Shown here piece after piece: positions 1 to 11,790 of a DNA stretch of 64,000 bases (positions are counted from its first letter, which is position 1; the number at the start of each line of letters is the position of its first letter). The notes beneath the pieces are model-generated. The model saw only the letters and a program-made list of their open reading frames with translations. It searched no databases and was not told where the DNA came from. Origin of the DNA: Centroberyx gerrardi (taxonomy: Eukaryota; Chordata; Actinopteri; Beryciformes; Berycidae). The stretch is taken from NCBI RefSeq assembly GCF_048128805.1, contig NC_136017.1, forward strand, positions 14,966,307-15,030,306, read 5' to 3'. The translations under genes were made by a program, and so were the position numbers.

Positions 1-8
1 GACGGCAG

Positions 9-30
9 AGAGAGAGAGAGAGAGAGAGGA
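9..30. repeat. (GA)n tract before the trak2 first-exon ATG
   Basis: A pure GA dinucleotide run lies immediately upstream of the ATG at 39. It is in the 5' UTR if exon 1 is the true start. A GA/TC tract this close to a start can affect promoter or leader structure, but this is inference. Confidence 0.8.
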
Positions 31-38
31 GTCGGGCC

Positions 39-120
39 ATGCCGGTTTTAAACTTCCACAATGAGGAGCTTTATGATCATTTCGCTATGGAAGGTGAGCC
101 GAGGCGTTAAGATGGTGCTT

Positions 121-177
<57 letters not shown>

Positions 178-3023
178 TAGAGATAGGGAGAGACTGTGTC
201 ACTGCTGCAAGGTCATTCAGAATGTGACAAAAGTGCAGGGTGGAGGGGACAATGTGTATGTGAGCCTGTGTGTGTATGTTTGTGTGTGTGTGTGTGTGGT
301 TAACCATGGCCATGCAGCATAAGTACAAGCCTTAACGGACAGGAAATGGGCAAGTCTGAGCGAGTGTTTCTGTTTACATTCAAACTAGTAGGCGGTATCA
401 GTGTTACCAGTCAGAGGTGACTTGCGTTCCATTTTCTTACACACACATTTTGCAATAAAGCTGTTTTGTTAAAAGCGTTTATGAAATATACTTGACCTGA
501 CCTGATTCTCAGAGTTACACGCTGCGAGTGCATCAGCATTTCCCAGAATTCTCTGACAGTCCATTAACTTCTCCTTTGCTGATGTCCGACCCATAAAACT
601 GCATCAAAGTCATGTTGAGGTTGTGCCTCTTCGTTTTGTGGAGGCACACGCACAAAAATACACACATGCCAAGTGGGAAATGAACTCCAGCCACCAGCCG
701 AATGCTGTTCAATTTTAGCTGTAACTAAGTTTGTCTTCTCTACCTGCTGCTTTAGCAGGTAAACAACCATCATTTGGAAGTTCTGTTGAATTAAAAAAAA
801 CTGGAAAAATAAAGGCTTTTTTAACTCTTGCACATAGAAGAAAAGTGGCTTAGCTTCGTTTTTAAAAATATTCTTTTACCCTTGAGTCCAATGAGCTTCT
901 TTTTTGCAAATGGACTTTAATAAAAAGTTTGAAAGCAAGGAGGCACTCTATCTATGCTATCCTCTATCTATCCTCTATCTACAAGTATTAATATTAGTTG
1001 AGCTGGTAAAATAGTGAAATTGGCTAGTGAATTTTGGAATCAGAGCACCCACTGTGGGCCGTGGACACAAAAGTTCCTGCACAGATCATAGAGAATTTCT
1101 GCTGTTACGCGTGCATTATTGGTCCAATCAAACAACACGGGGGCACTGGAGAGCTAATTTCCACTTTAGACATAACCATCCTGCTAATTTTTCCAAAATT
1201 TGGTCTAGTGGTAGATGGGCAGCCCTAATGGCCGCTCAACAGATAATATGTGGAACTGGCATATCTTGACAGTTGCATAGCATCAGTGGAGGTATGCGCT
1301 TTACTGAGTGCCATCTTGTTCTGGCATGTGTTTATGGCGGCGCACGTGTGACCTGGCTGTGGGTCCGTGTCCTGGGAGAAGGGGTACAGTAAGGGAGTCT
1401 CGGGGGATCGGGTAGCCGCCTGGTGACACATTTGCTCTGCTTCTGCAAACCTTGACTATTAATAGCGCCTGATGCACGACTGCCAGACGTGGCATGTTAA
1501 TATTCTAATGCCACCCGGCCAAAGCCAAGAGGGACGTGAGAATGCTCCGGGGAGACTGGTTTATTCTTATCCGTCACTTTAACACATTCAGACAGTGGTG
1601 ACAGATTGAGCAGCCGAAATATTTGAACACTTGTATATGATGATACAGGCATTGCAAGTGAACATTTTAGTTACAGCAGATGAAATTTAGCTCAAGAGTT
1701 CAAGAGTGCTAAATATTCTGTACTGTTTTGTGGATCTGTTGAAGTGGTGTCTTGGGTTTTATAAGTGACGTAAGATTTTTATCCAGAAGCAGATTGTGTG
1801 GTCAGTGTCAGAGCGTTATCACATGGACCAGATTTAGAGGATCAGACCGTAATTGATTCTAATACTTTGTAGTCTGGGAATCAGCAGAAGCACCAGATTT
1901 GACGTCGCACGTGTCTCACGCCTGATCCAACCTCACAAACAACATCGGCAGCAAAAACGTAAGGAAGCAGTCGGTTTTGAGAGGATTCCCAGGGTTATGG
2001 TTATGTGCTTTGTTGAAAAGATGGCTTTGGAATACCTACCACGGAATATAGCCTGATGTGACATGGGAATGATGTCATTCAAAGTGGCAAAATTGTTTGT
2101 CCTATATATTTATTGCTGCAATGTATTGCTCCTTAAAACTTGACCTTTGACCCCAACTTTCACATCCCATAGAGAAAACCAATAATGGACTCTTTAATTT
2201 GTATTTCAGTCAGTCAGTCAGTCAGTACTCATTTCAAAAGTAATATTGTTACATTATATTATTTTTATGTTACGCCACCAAATTTCTCAGTTGTATCCTT
2301 CCTTAATCTAAAAAAATCAGCATAACTCAACTTCTGTCTGACTGATCAGGGAAAGTAAACAGCATTGATATCCAATGTTCTCATCATCATTTTGCTCAAT
2401 AAAATCAAAAGTAGAGGGAATACTTCCACCCAGACAGTCAACTTTTCTACCATTTCTCATTGAAGCTAGCTCAGTGTGAGAGACAACGACTAGTTATGGC
2501 CAAAACAAATCGATTATAGTTTTTGGATAATTCTATTTGAGTGTGATATTTAGAGGAACTACTAACAAAAGTAATGACATATTTTATTGATGCCACTGCA
2601 TGCGTCAGTCCTTCCAGAAAAAGCTGAGAGAAAATGTCTCGGCTGAAAAAATGTCCACAAATCAGCAGGTAAGCAAAGCAAGCAGTGAGACGACTTTGTT
2701 TGAACAGGAGGCATCATGCTGCAGTTCCAAATTGGCCCTTTAAAATGTCCCAATAAACAAACAAATAAATGTTGGTGTATCTTTCTGTCTATCCATCCAT
2801 CCAGTCAGGGTTTATTGGTGCCAAAGGTCCAACCAGGGCTGCAGCGTTTCTTAATAAGTCATCCATTGACCATTGCACATTAAAATGCTGTGTGTGTGTA
2901 AGAAGTTATGTCGATATCAAAATGACATAATACGATTTGGCAACTGATGGGATGTTACAGTCCGACAGATTGTTCTGCTTACTGAGTTCAGTGACTTCCT
3001 TCTGCAGGTAGACCCCACCTGTT

Positions 3024-3080
<57 letters not shown>

Positions 3081-4516
3081 TGGCATTGGAGTTTTAGTTT
3101 GTTGAGGAAGAGTGTGGTAGAATATGATCAAACGACACTGTGGACATAACTGAGGATGCATCGGTACAGTGATGACATGCCCCTTCCTGCAGGTAAAGGC
3201 ATATGTGTGTGTGTGTGTTTGTGCATGTGCGTACGTGCGCTTGAGGGTAAAATGGTGTACAGTAACAAGATGGATTATATGCATGTCACGTGTATTGTCT
3301 TCCTGTGTATGACAGAGATAGCCCTCTTGGGCAGGGGTTATTTTTAACCACTGCTTGTCGGAGGGGGTGGGGGTGGGGGGGCAGTGTCCACATCCAGAGG
3401 TCACTGTGGGCCTCAGATTACTGGACGCCGCTGATCCATCTGACCTACTCTGCTCTCGTGCTGCTCCTCTGGAGGCTGTCTAGCACTCACTTTCTATTAC
3501 ATGTGGTCTTTGCTGATCAGTAGGCTGTTTCACTAGACTGAATTTACAGAATAAAAGTAGGAGAGTAAAAATTAGCCACGAAGATGTGCAGCATAATATG
3601 GTGAAATGTTATCCAATCACAGAAAACATGATTGTAGACATACAGCAGCCTTTGGGCTTTAGTATGGTGTAAGGCTGCCCGATTATGGCTAAAATGATAA
3701 TCCTGATAACTTTGTGAAATATTGTTTACATTCACTAATGACGATTATTTGTTTAATTTGAGGAACAAAATTATTTTACTGCACTTAGTGGATCTTTTTT
3801 TATATATGATATATATGATCAAATACTATTAACTGTGCAGCCCTAGTATGATATGAAGAACTGAAGTTGTCATGTAGGATGTTTACAGCTATCAAATGCT
3901 ACAGTGTACACTGGTTGTTATATTGTCAGGATTGTGTAAGTCTAGACTTCTGTAGACCTGTTTATGTGATATGATCTTCTGTATTCATTATTTCTACCTC
4001 ATACTTGTCGGTTACATTGTGTTTGATACCACTCTATTTGCTCTATTCTTATCTCATCCCTTTGTTTCTGTACTGAATCCTATTATTTGCTGTTGCTGCA
4101 GCGTTTCAGTTTCCCCACGGCAATCATTAAAGTTTCATCTAATCTAAGCATTGAAATCTAATGCGATCTCGCTGTGAGATTGCGGCAAATCTGAAAAGGA
4201 CACAGGAGAGAAAGTTGTAGTGGGATTTGTTTATTTTTGATCCACCGTGAGTGTGTGTGTGCTTGAACTGAATCGGTTTCTAGCGTATGTGCTGTTTATT
4301 TGTATGGAGGCGTCTTTGGAAAAGCTGGAGGCTCAATGATTAGACTTGCCACTCTTCTTCAAACAGGAGGAAGGGGGAGCGGTGCAGCGCTGGTGACGCC
4401 CACTCAGGTGCTAAACGCAGACCAAACTAATCACTCTGTAGATTCTCTGATTCTCGACCAACTAATGGTTCTTTTGAAATGGGTGTACTCAAGCTTCAGC
4501 TTTCGCCCCCACACCT

Positions 4517-4563
<47 letters not shown>

Positions 4564-6205
4564 TCACTTTGCTAGTTTTCCTTCTTTCATTTCCCTCTTG
4601 CTCTCTTTGTCCCATCCATCCTTTAACCAACAGGTTGCTCTTAACTTTTTCTCCTTTTTCTCTCTTTCTCTCTCTCTAGCGTATCTTGCTTTGGAGCCCT
4701 CTTCCTATTCCCACCCCGGCTCTCAGAGCCTCTCCAAAGGTATCCCTCTCTCCCTCCCTATCTGCCTGTACAGCTCTCCGACTCTCTCCCGTAGCTCCAG
4801 TGTGAGAGAGGGGCTTCAGTTCTCGGCGTGGCCCAGAGAGGTGCACTTTAACTGGGATCAGAGCGCGTTAGTGCTCCCACTCCGGAGCCGTGGACCTGGA
4901 GCCCCTCTCTGCTTCTTGCATGTAGATGGCAGCAGACGAGAGAATGGCCTAGCCTAGGTCTGCCACTCTTCACAGCTTGTAGTGGCACAATATAGTGTGT
5001 GTTTGGGCTCTGTATGTCTGTGTAATAGCTCTTACTCCACGTTCAGACCACTAGCAACTACAGCTGGAAGATATTGACAAAAATCGATTGCAATTGTGAT
5101 TTTAAACTGCTTTTAGTTTAAGTATGTCTCGCCATAAATCTTTTAGAACTTTAAAATTGTTTAAAGAAAAGTGATTTTGTTAAAAAAAAATAGATGTCAG
5201 TGTGCAGGATTTACTGAGTTTAAATACGATGAAAGGTTTGCACTAATATTGTTGTTGATTCATGGACCAAAGATTACCTGCAGCTCTAAAACACCTATTT
5301 CAGAAATCCATTTTGGACGCCTCTCTCTCTCTTAAGCAATTAATTGCAGCCTCTGCGATTTGGAAATTGCAGATGTTCATATTGTGATTTAAATTTTTTT
5401 TAATGAATTGTTCAGCTCTACTAGCTAGCAACCACATTGCAATGTTATTGCCCCATATCCGATATGAGCTGGCCGATTACTTTGCAATAAACCCGACATG
5501 CAGTATAACACAACACTAGTTCATGATTGCCTGCTGATGAAAGGTCAAAGCCACAGCTGCAGCCAGCTTTAGCAAGCAGAGAAATGAGGAAATGAGGCAA
5601 CTGCGGTCAACACTGGCTGTAGAAAATGAACGGGCTTCTCAAGTTGCTTGTGGTCAGAACACTTTATTAGGTTCTAGGTGAAACTGGCATGCTGCAGAAG
5701 TGTGTCCATTAGTTTGTGGTGATTGTTTTAGTAAATCACAGTTAGTTTTTTCAGTGAGTGTCTTGTTGTGTGGAGGTCCCGGAATGCATTTTGTGGTATG
5801 ATTTGCATGCTGGTGTGTGTCTGTCTGTATCTGTGTGTGTGTCTGAAAAGTTATATTGCCTCTCTGTGTCCAGTCCTCAGTGCGGACCGGGTGGAGCAGA
5901 TGACCAAGACCTACAATGACATCGATGTGGTCACACACCTTTTGGCTGAGGTAGGCGCCCTCTTAAAGAATGTACAGTCACTTGGAAAGGTATTTCTTAA
6001 CGAGCAACAGCATCCGATTGGCTGACTGACCCCGGGTGTCCTGTGCTCTCATTGGACAGCGGGACCGGGACTTGGAGCTGGCAGCTCGGATCGGCCAGTC
6101 GCTGCTGCAGAGGAACCACCTGCTGCAGGAACGCAACGAGGCCGTAGAGGAGCAGCTGGCACAGGCCTTGGACCAGGTAGCTAACACACACACACACTCA
6201 CTCAT

Positions 6206-6242
<37 letters not shown>

Positions 6243-7915
6243 CAAATACCCACTCCCGAACCCCTCCCCTTTGTCCAGGTGCACCAGCTGCAGCATGAGC
6301 TCAGTAAGAAGGACGAGCTGCTGCGCATGGTGGCCAGCGCCTCGGAGGAGAGCGAGACGGACTCCAGCTGCTCCACGCCGCTCCGCCAGCCGCACCCGCC
6401 GGGGGGGGGCACCGCCGCCGCCGCCCTCAGCCAGCTGGAGGCGCTGCAGGGCAAGCTGCAGGAGCTGGAGGAGGAGAACCTGACGCTGAGGTCTGAGGTA
6501 CGGGGGTATTCACAAACACAAAAAAATGGTGAATGGTGTATGGTTTGGATGTTGGAAGTGCTAAGTGGTTCCTCTCCTCTGCAGGCCTGCCACCTGAAGT
6601 GCGAGACCATCACCTATGAGGAGAAGGAGCAGCGGCTGGTCAGCGACTGCGTCAAGGAGCTCCGTGAGTCACACACACACACACATAGAAAAAACACACC
6701 CTCTCAGGTTTGGAATGGTCATTTTAACTGTGTCGGTGTGTTTATATGTACCTGTGCATGTGTGTGTGTGTGTGTTCCAGGTGAGTCCAACAGCCAGATG
6801 GTGTGTCTGTCAGATGAACTGTCTCAGAAGAGCGAGGAGCTGCTCAGACACCAGGAGGAAATCGCTCAGCTGCTTTCCCAGATAGTAGAGCTGCAGCACA
6901 GAGTGAAGGAGGTGAGGAGGGATGGAGGGCGCCATTGAACTAGTACAGATTACATAAAGCATAGATCTAATTAATGATCAGTTCAGTTGAATGTGAGCTC
7001 AGCTCTCTGGCTCCCTAGTTGATCTTTGTTTACATGCCGGTGTTGTGTGTTTGTGTCTCCACAGTTGGCTCTGGAGAAAGAAGAGCTGAGGATTCACCTG
7101 CAGGCCTCCAAAGATGCTCAGAGGCAGCTCACCGCAGAGGTGGGTCCCAACACACACACACACACACACAGTTAGAACCCTTATGGCGGGATGTTAGGCA
7201 ACTCAAGTGGTTCTTGTTATTTTATTTTACTCACATTCTGGAAGCAGGCTTTCATTTTGATTTCAGTTGTTTTTGGTCACACTTGTTTTTGTTGCAGTTT
7301 ACGATAATAACCTTGCCTGCCTGTACTGTGGGTTGTACTCTCCGTTATTAATAGCTTGGCACTCTGGGTGCATGTAATCTAATAAGATTGAAGTTGTCTA
7401 TTAATAAAGTGTCACCCAAGCAGAAAGTGCAAACAGTAAAGCAGTAGACAAATGAATTGTGAGATGGAAAATGAAAAGGAAAAACACATAAGTAAATGGA
7501 ATTACAAACTGCTTTGCAAATTGATTTGTACATTCAGTAATTTATTCATTGAATAAAGAGAGAATTTTGAAATTGAATTCTCATTTCATTACCATTTTAA
7601 TGGTTTGATAAAGTGTTTGTAATTGTCTCATTTAAATTTAATTGCTTGAATTTTTATTCATCTTTTAATGAATAATAATTAGTTCATTGTGCAAATCAAT
7701 TTATAAATTCAGTAATTTATTCATTACATAAAGACATTCATTTATTAACAGTTGAATAAACAGTTTTATTAATTGGCTCATTTAAATGTAAATTTAATAA
7801 CTTTTTAGGTAATAATGATCGCTGAGCTAATCTATATTTACTGCCACAGAATAAACCAGGCTGCATACAGAATCTCTGCTGTACATCGTTATATGTAGTC
7901 ATGCTAAATAACCAC

Positions 7916-7953
<38 letters not shown>

Positions 7954-8368
7954 TGCTGCAGCTGAACGAGCTGGCGGAGAGGAATGCGGAGTGTGTGGGG
8001 ATGCTCCATGAGTCACAGGAGGAGATCAAGGAGCTTCGCAGTAAAAACACTCCCTCCGTCGGGATGCGACGGCAGCTTTCCTACGGCCTCTACCCCATGG
8101 TGAGACACACACACACACCATTAACTTTACTGCACCTCTAATGTACAGTACTGTGCTGAGACACACACTCTTTGACCTTTACTGCAACTTAATGTACTAT
8201 GGTGAGACACACTCAACATAACAGCAAAGAGAACAATATAGATATAAATAAGACAAATAGTGGGTATTGAAGAATTGAACAAATAAAGATATTGAAAATA
8301 ATATAGCAAATAAATGGAGATAAAGCTACATCTAATATCAGCAGATAAGGTTAAGGAAATTGCAGGTA

Positions 8369-8399
<31 letters not shown>

Positions 8400-11300
8400 T
8401 AAACCATTGGTTGAAGGTGTATATCTTTTTCCTTCACTTGATGTCCCGATTGGCCATTTTGCTACAGCCATTTTGTGTCTGGTATATATAATTCAACTGA
8501 GGACACAAAATGGTATATTGAGTGTGTGTGTGTGTGTGTTGCAGGACTCGCTGGCAGCAGAGATCGAGGGCACCATGAGGAGAGAGCTGAGTGTGGAGGA
8601 AGAGACGGCTGTTCAGGACCAAAGGTCAGCCAGCCCACATTTTACTGGGGGAAAATCCTCTACCTGGTTTACATTTCCGGTTTGTTTGGAATAAACAGAA
8701 GAAGAAGAACTGGGTAGTTAGCGTGAGCAGTGATAGCCACCATGGCTGAACAGACAAAGGAAAGAGAAACTCAAACTGCATCAACAGAAACTGTTATTAT
8801 ATGATCTATCTCCCATTACACATTAAGTCCATAATCCACATTTACTTCCTTTATCACAAATGGGAATGAAGCTGCAACTCTCCTTTGCCACTTAAATCTG
8901 TGTTGCCATGGTTTCTGCTTCACCCATCTGTCCCAACTCTCACACAACAGACTGGAATTTGCCTTAGTCACACTGCAACCAACCAGGTGTAATTCCTATT
9001 AACTGACAGCATTTACAGTCTTAATTAGTATCAGTAATATCCCAACATTATGCTTCATATCTTTAGTAGATATTATATTAACATGAGGCAGTCTTGCATC
9101 CAATGTCATGGATGTAACGGCTAATCCGGTTGCTGTAATCTTTAATTTAGACCTAACTATCAACAATATTTAAGTATAATTTCGGTGTATATTTTTTATA
9201 ATTTTATGTTTCTATTCTATATATTTTCCATGCATATGACATAAATGAAATATGGCCGTCAATTTTTCATTTATTTAATTACATCCTGGTTCAATACTCA
9301 ATTTAATGCCTTCAAGCTGATCTCTGACCCCAGGCTCTGACCTTTGACCTCTGCTCCCCCATCCCCTTGCAGAGTTACCCAGAAGCGAGTCTTCCAGACG
9401 GTGCGCTCCATCAACGCCTCGGCGTCGCGGCCGGCCTCGGCCACGCCCCCCATCCCCGGGTCAGGGGACAGCTCTCTGGTGATGACCGCACAGCCCTTCC
9501 AGTCTGCTCAGGGGTACGCAACAAGCGCTCCTAACGTCTGCTGTAAAAGAGCAGAATATCGACTCTTTGTAATTTATTTAAATCCAGTGCAGTAAATCAA
9601 GGGGAGAAGATTAAGACATGCACTTTCAGTTCGATAAAGCATGTGATAATCTTGAAACTAAACTAAGCTGTGTGTGTGTGCAGAGACGAGGTGCGGCTGG
9701 GCCAGCCGGGCTGTCCGGGGGGGAACGACCTCACCAGCGCCCTGCACCGCCTGTCGCTGCGGCGGCAGAACTTCCTATCGGAGCGGCAGTTCTTCCAGGC
9801 GGAGCGGGACCGGAAGCTGCAGGCCCTGGCGGGGGCGGCGGCGGAGCCGGAGTGGGGGGGCAGCGGCTGCAGCTCGCCGATGGGCAGCGCCTTCTCCTCC
9901 TTCTCCAACCTGTCAGAGCTCTCCTTCGCCTCCAGCCTCTTCAAGACCTTCCTGCCCGAGAAGCTGCAGATCGTCAAGCCCATGGAAGGTCAGTTTTTTT
10001 TATTTTTTTTATATGAGTTTATGTGAATGGATACATCAAATACATCTATCAAATAACTGCGTTATGCTTTGTCAGGCTCGCTGACCCTCCACCACTGGCA
10101 GCAGCTGGCCAAGCCCCACCTGGGCACCATCCTGGACCCCCACCCCGGCGTGGTGACCAAGGGTTTCCGCCCGCTGCCCCAGGACGCCGTCTACCGCCTC
10201 ACCGACCTGGAGGAGGACGAGGAGGATGACGAGCACAGGCGGAGGGGGGACGCGGTCTTGGAGAAGGGGGCGGCAGAGCGGGGTAAGGGAGAGGAGGAGG
10301 AGGAAGAGGAGGAGGAGGAAGGAGGCATCACCTTCAAGGTTCGCTTCTCATCCACGCCGGAGGACAGTAAGGAGAGGAAGCGTCCAGTGTCGCCGCTCCC
10401 CGTCCTGCCGCTCCCCGTCCCGCCTCTGTCTCCCACTCTGCCGAAGTCACCTAACCCACCCTCCTCCTCCTCCTCCTCCTCCTCCTCCTCCTTCTCCTCC
10501 TCTTCGGCCAGATCTGAAATCTTTGTGACTCCTGCACCTTGTCGCATCATGCAGACATCCAGCCTATCAACTCAGCCCATTCCCGGAGTCTCCACAGCTC
10601 CCATCCAATCACAGAGTCAGATCAGCACCTCCACATCCACAACACCGTCTTCCTCTGGTGAGCTTTTTGAAATATCACTTGAAACACTTTAATGTTTGGG
10701 TGTTGAAATTGGACAATATCAGGTTTAAGATTGTTTTTCTCATGATGTTCTTTCTTGGTGTGTTTAGTCCAAAACCCAGGGAAGTGCCAGAGCTCCACCT
10801 TCTCCACCTACACCTTCACCACCTGCCGCATCCTGCACCCCACTGACGTCACCCAGGTCACCTCCAGGTAACCCCTCCCTCTACACAGGATGAAGATTTT
10901 TGTGGCATTTCTACTTTTTAATATTATACAGTGGTGAATGACATTATGACTTTCCTCTCCTTGTCCGTCTCTTTCTGTCCGTCAGTTCCCAGTCGTGTAT
11001 CTCGGCCAACACCCCCAGCTCCATGCGGACGGGTCCCAGCACCCCGGTGACGCCCTGCAGGCTGAGTCTGGGCGACTCCTTCCCCCCCCGCCGCCCCGCC
11101 GCGCCCCCCGGCAGCCTGGCCAAGCTGGTCCTGGAGAAGGGCATCTCTGCGCAAGTCTCCGCCGACACGCCCCCTCCCTCCCCGAAACTCGCCGCCCGGC
11201 AGCCCCTCTTCCACCTGCTCCCCGGCACGCCGCCCAACTCCCCGTCCCACTCGCCCGCCCCCTCCCCCGTGCCCTTCGAGTCCCGCCCGCTCCCTGCCGA

Positions 11301-11790
11301 CAACTTCCTGGCATCGCGGCCGGCGGAGCTCTTCCTCCAGGACGTTTACGGGCTGAACCTGGGCCGCGCCCCGCGCCCCGACCTGCCCAGCCCCTCCCAA
11401 GTCCCCCCGGCCCTCCTCCCGCCCCCCAAGTCTGGCCGCGCCAGGCCCGACGCGGCCAGCGTCAGCCTGGTGGAGAGGCTGCGCCGGCTGGGGTTCGCCA
11501 AGGTGCTGCAGGGGGCGGAGTCCGAGGCCCCGCTGCGGCGCCAGGATTCGGCCACTTTCGTGGCGGCGGGCGGAGGGAGCTTATTGGACGGCCTGAGGCG
11601 CAACCAGAGCCTCCCGGCCATGATCGGGGCGCGGGCAGGGATGTCAGCCGCTCACTCCTCCCAGACCGCCCCGCCTCCTCCTCACCCCACCTCCCTGGCC
11701 CTCCCCCCGCCGCCGTGGGGAGACCTCAAAGAGCGACGGCGCCGGCTCGCCTCCATCTCCCACCCCCCGCCCAGCTCAGCCAAACGCTGA
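39..11790 (+). CDS. trak2: Trafficking kinesin-binding protein 2 (TRAK2/Milton family), 14 exons
   Basis: TRAK proteins link kinesin-1 and dynein/dynactin to Miro on mitochondria and to endosomes. Coding exons: 39-93, 5874-5950, 6060-6176, 6279-6497, 6585-6663, 6781-6911, 7065-7139, 7962-8099, 8545-8624, 9373-9513, 9684-9988, 10076-10657, 10768-10867, 10986-11790. All junctions are GT-AG and keep phase, giving 967 aa (human TRAK2 is 914). Residues about 19-300 are the HAP1_N/Milton coiled coil (DRVEQMTKTYNDID, RDRDLELAARIGQ, SEESETDSSCSTPL, LHESQEEIKELRS). The C-terminal TRAK domain shows LHHWQQLA, GVVTKGF, FTTCRILHP, NFLASRPAE and LRRNQSLP. TRAK2 rather than TRAK1 is indicated by DRVEQ, SEESETDSS and SRPAE. 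Exon 12 carries a Glu run near residue 544 and a Ser run near 601. The frame upstream of the first ATG is open to the window edge, so exon 1 could be internal. Confidence 0.93.
3026..3079. repeat. (GT)n microsatellite
   Basis: About 27 perfect GT units in trak2 intron 1. It is likely polymorphic. Confidence 0.95.
3660..3850. mobile_element. Short hAT-like MITE
   Basis: The sequence begins GTAAGGCTGCCCGATTATGG and ends AACTGTGCAGCCC, an imperfect inverted pair. TAGTATG occurs at both edges as a likely target duplication. The interior is AT-rich without coding potential, as expected for a non-autonomous hAT relic. Confidence 0.5.
4517..4560. repeat. (TC)n microsatellite
   Basis: About 22 TC units in trak2 intron 1, followed by further pyrimidine-rich sequence to about 4677. 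Confidence 0.95.
5051..5432. mobile_element. hAT-like MITE with 8-bp target duplication
   Basis: CTAGCAAC is present at 5051-5058 and again at 5425-5432. The inner ends TACAGCTGGAAG and TTGTTCAGCTCTA are an imperfect terminal inverted repeat. The interior is AT-rich and noncoding. The 8-bp duplication fits hAT transposition. Confidence 0.6.
6177..6278 (+). repeat. trak2 intron 3, mostly (CA)n
   Basis: This 102-bp intron carries CA runs at about 6183-6198 and 6208-6240, directly after the donor. Its acceptor side is C-rich with no GT run. Confidence 0.85.
6664..6780 (+). promoter_or_regulatory. trak2 intron 5: (CA)n at donor, (GT)n at acceptor
   Basis: The 117-bp intron has a CA run (6670-6685) just after the GTGAGT donor and a TG run (6759-6774) just before the TTCCAG acceptor. 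In the transcript these can pair and bring the splice sites together. Confidence 0.7.
7140..7961 (+). promoter_or_regulatory. trak2 intron 7: (CA)n at donor, (GT)n at acceptor
   Basis: A CA run at 7150-7170 follows the donor and a GT run of about 31 nt (7919-7949) precedes the acceptor of this 822-bp intron. The interior is AT-rich and contains no gene. Confidence 0.7.
8100..8544 (+). promoter_or_regulatory. trak2 intron 8: (CA)n at donor, (GT)n at acceptor
   Basis: A CA run (8105-8118) follows the donor and a GT run (8522-8539) abuts the TTGCAG acceptor. A second GT run at about 8369-8395 could compete for pairing. Confidence 0.7.
8625..9372 (+). other. trak2 intron 9, contains a repeat fragment
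   Basis: This is noncoding. The first part (about 8660-8770) belongs to an interspersed repeat that recurs inverted at about 45228-45318. It carries GCCACCATGG around the ATG at 8742. The rest is AT-rich unique sequence. Confidence 0.6.

Larger units (their letters stand above)
94..5873 (+). other. trak2 intron 1 (5.8 kb)
   Basis: This is noncoding. It holds a GT/GA compound microsatellite (about 122-177), a (GT)n tract (about 3027-3079), a (TC)n tract (about 4517-4560) and two hAT-like short elements (about 3660-3850 and 5051-5432). A possible cassette exon sits at 4680-4739 (see findings). I see no other coding signal. Confidence 0.7.

Noticed and set aside
4300-4957. Ser/Leu-rich frames around the TC microsatellite
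   Set aside because: They are mostly repeat-derived. Only the 60-nt segment 4680-4739 has plausible splice sites, and it is listed as a finding.
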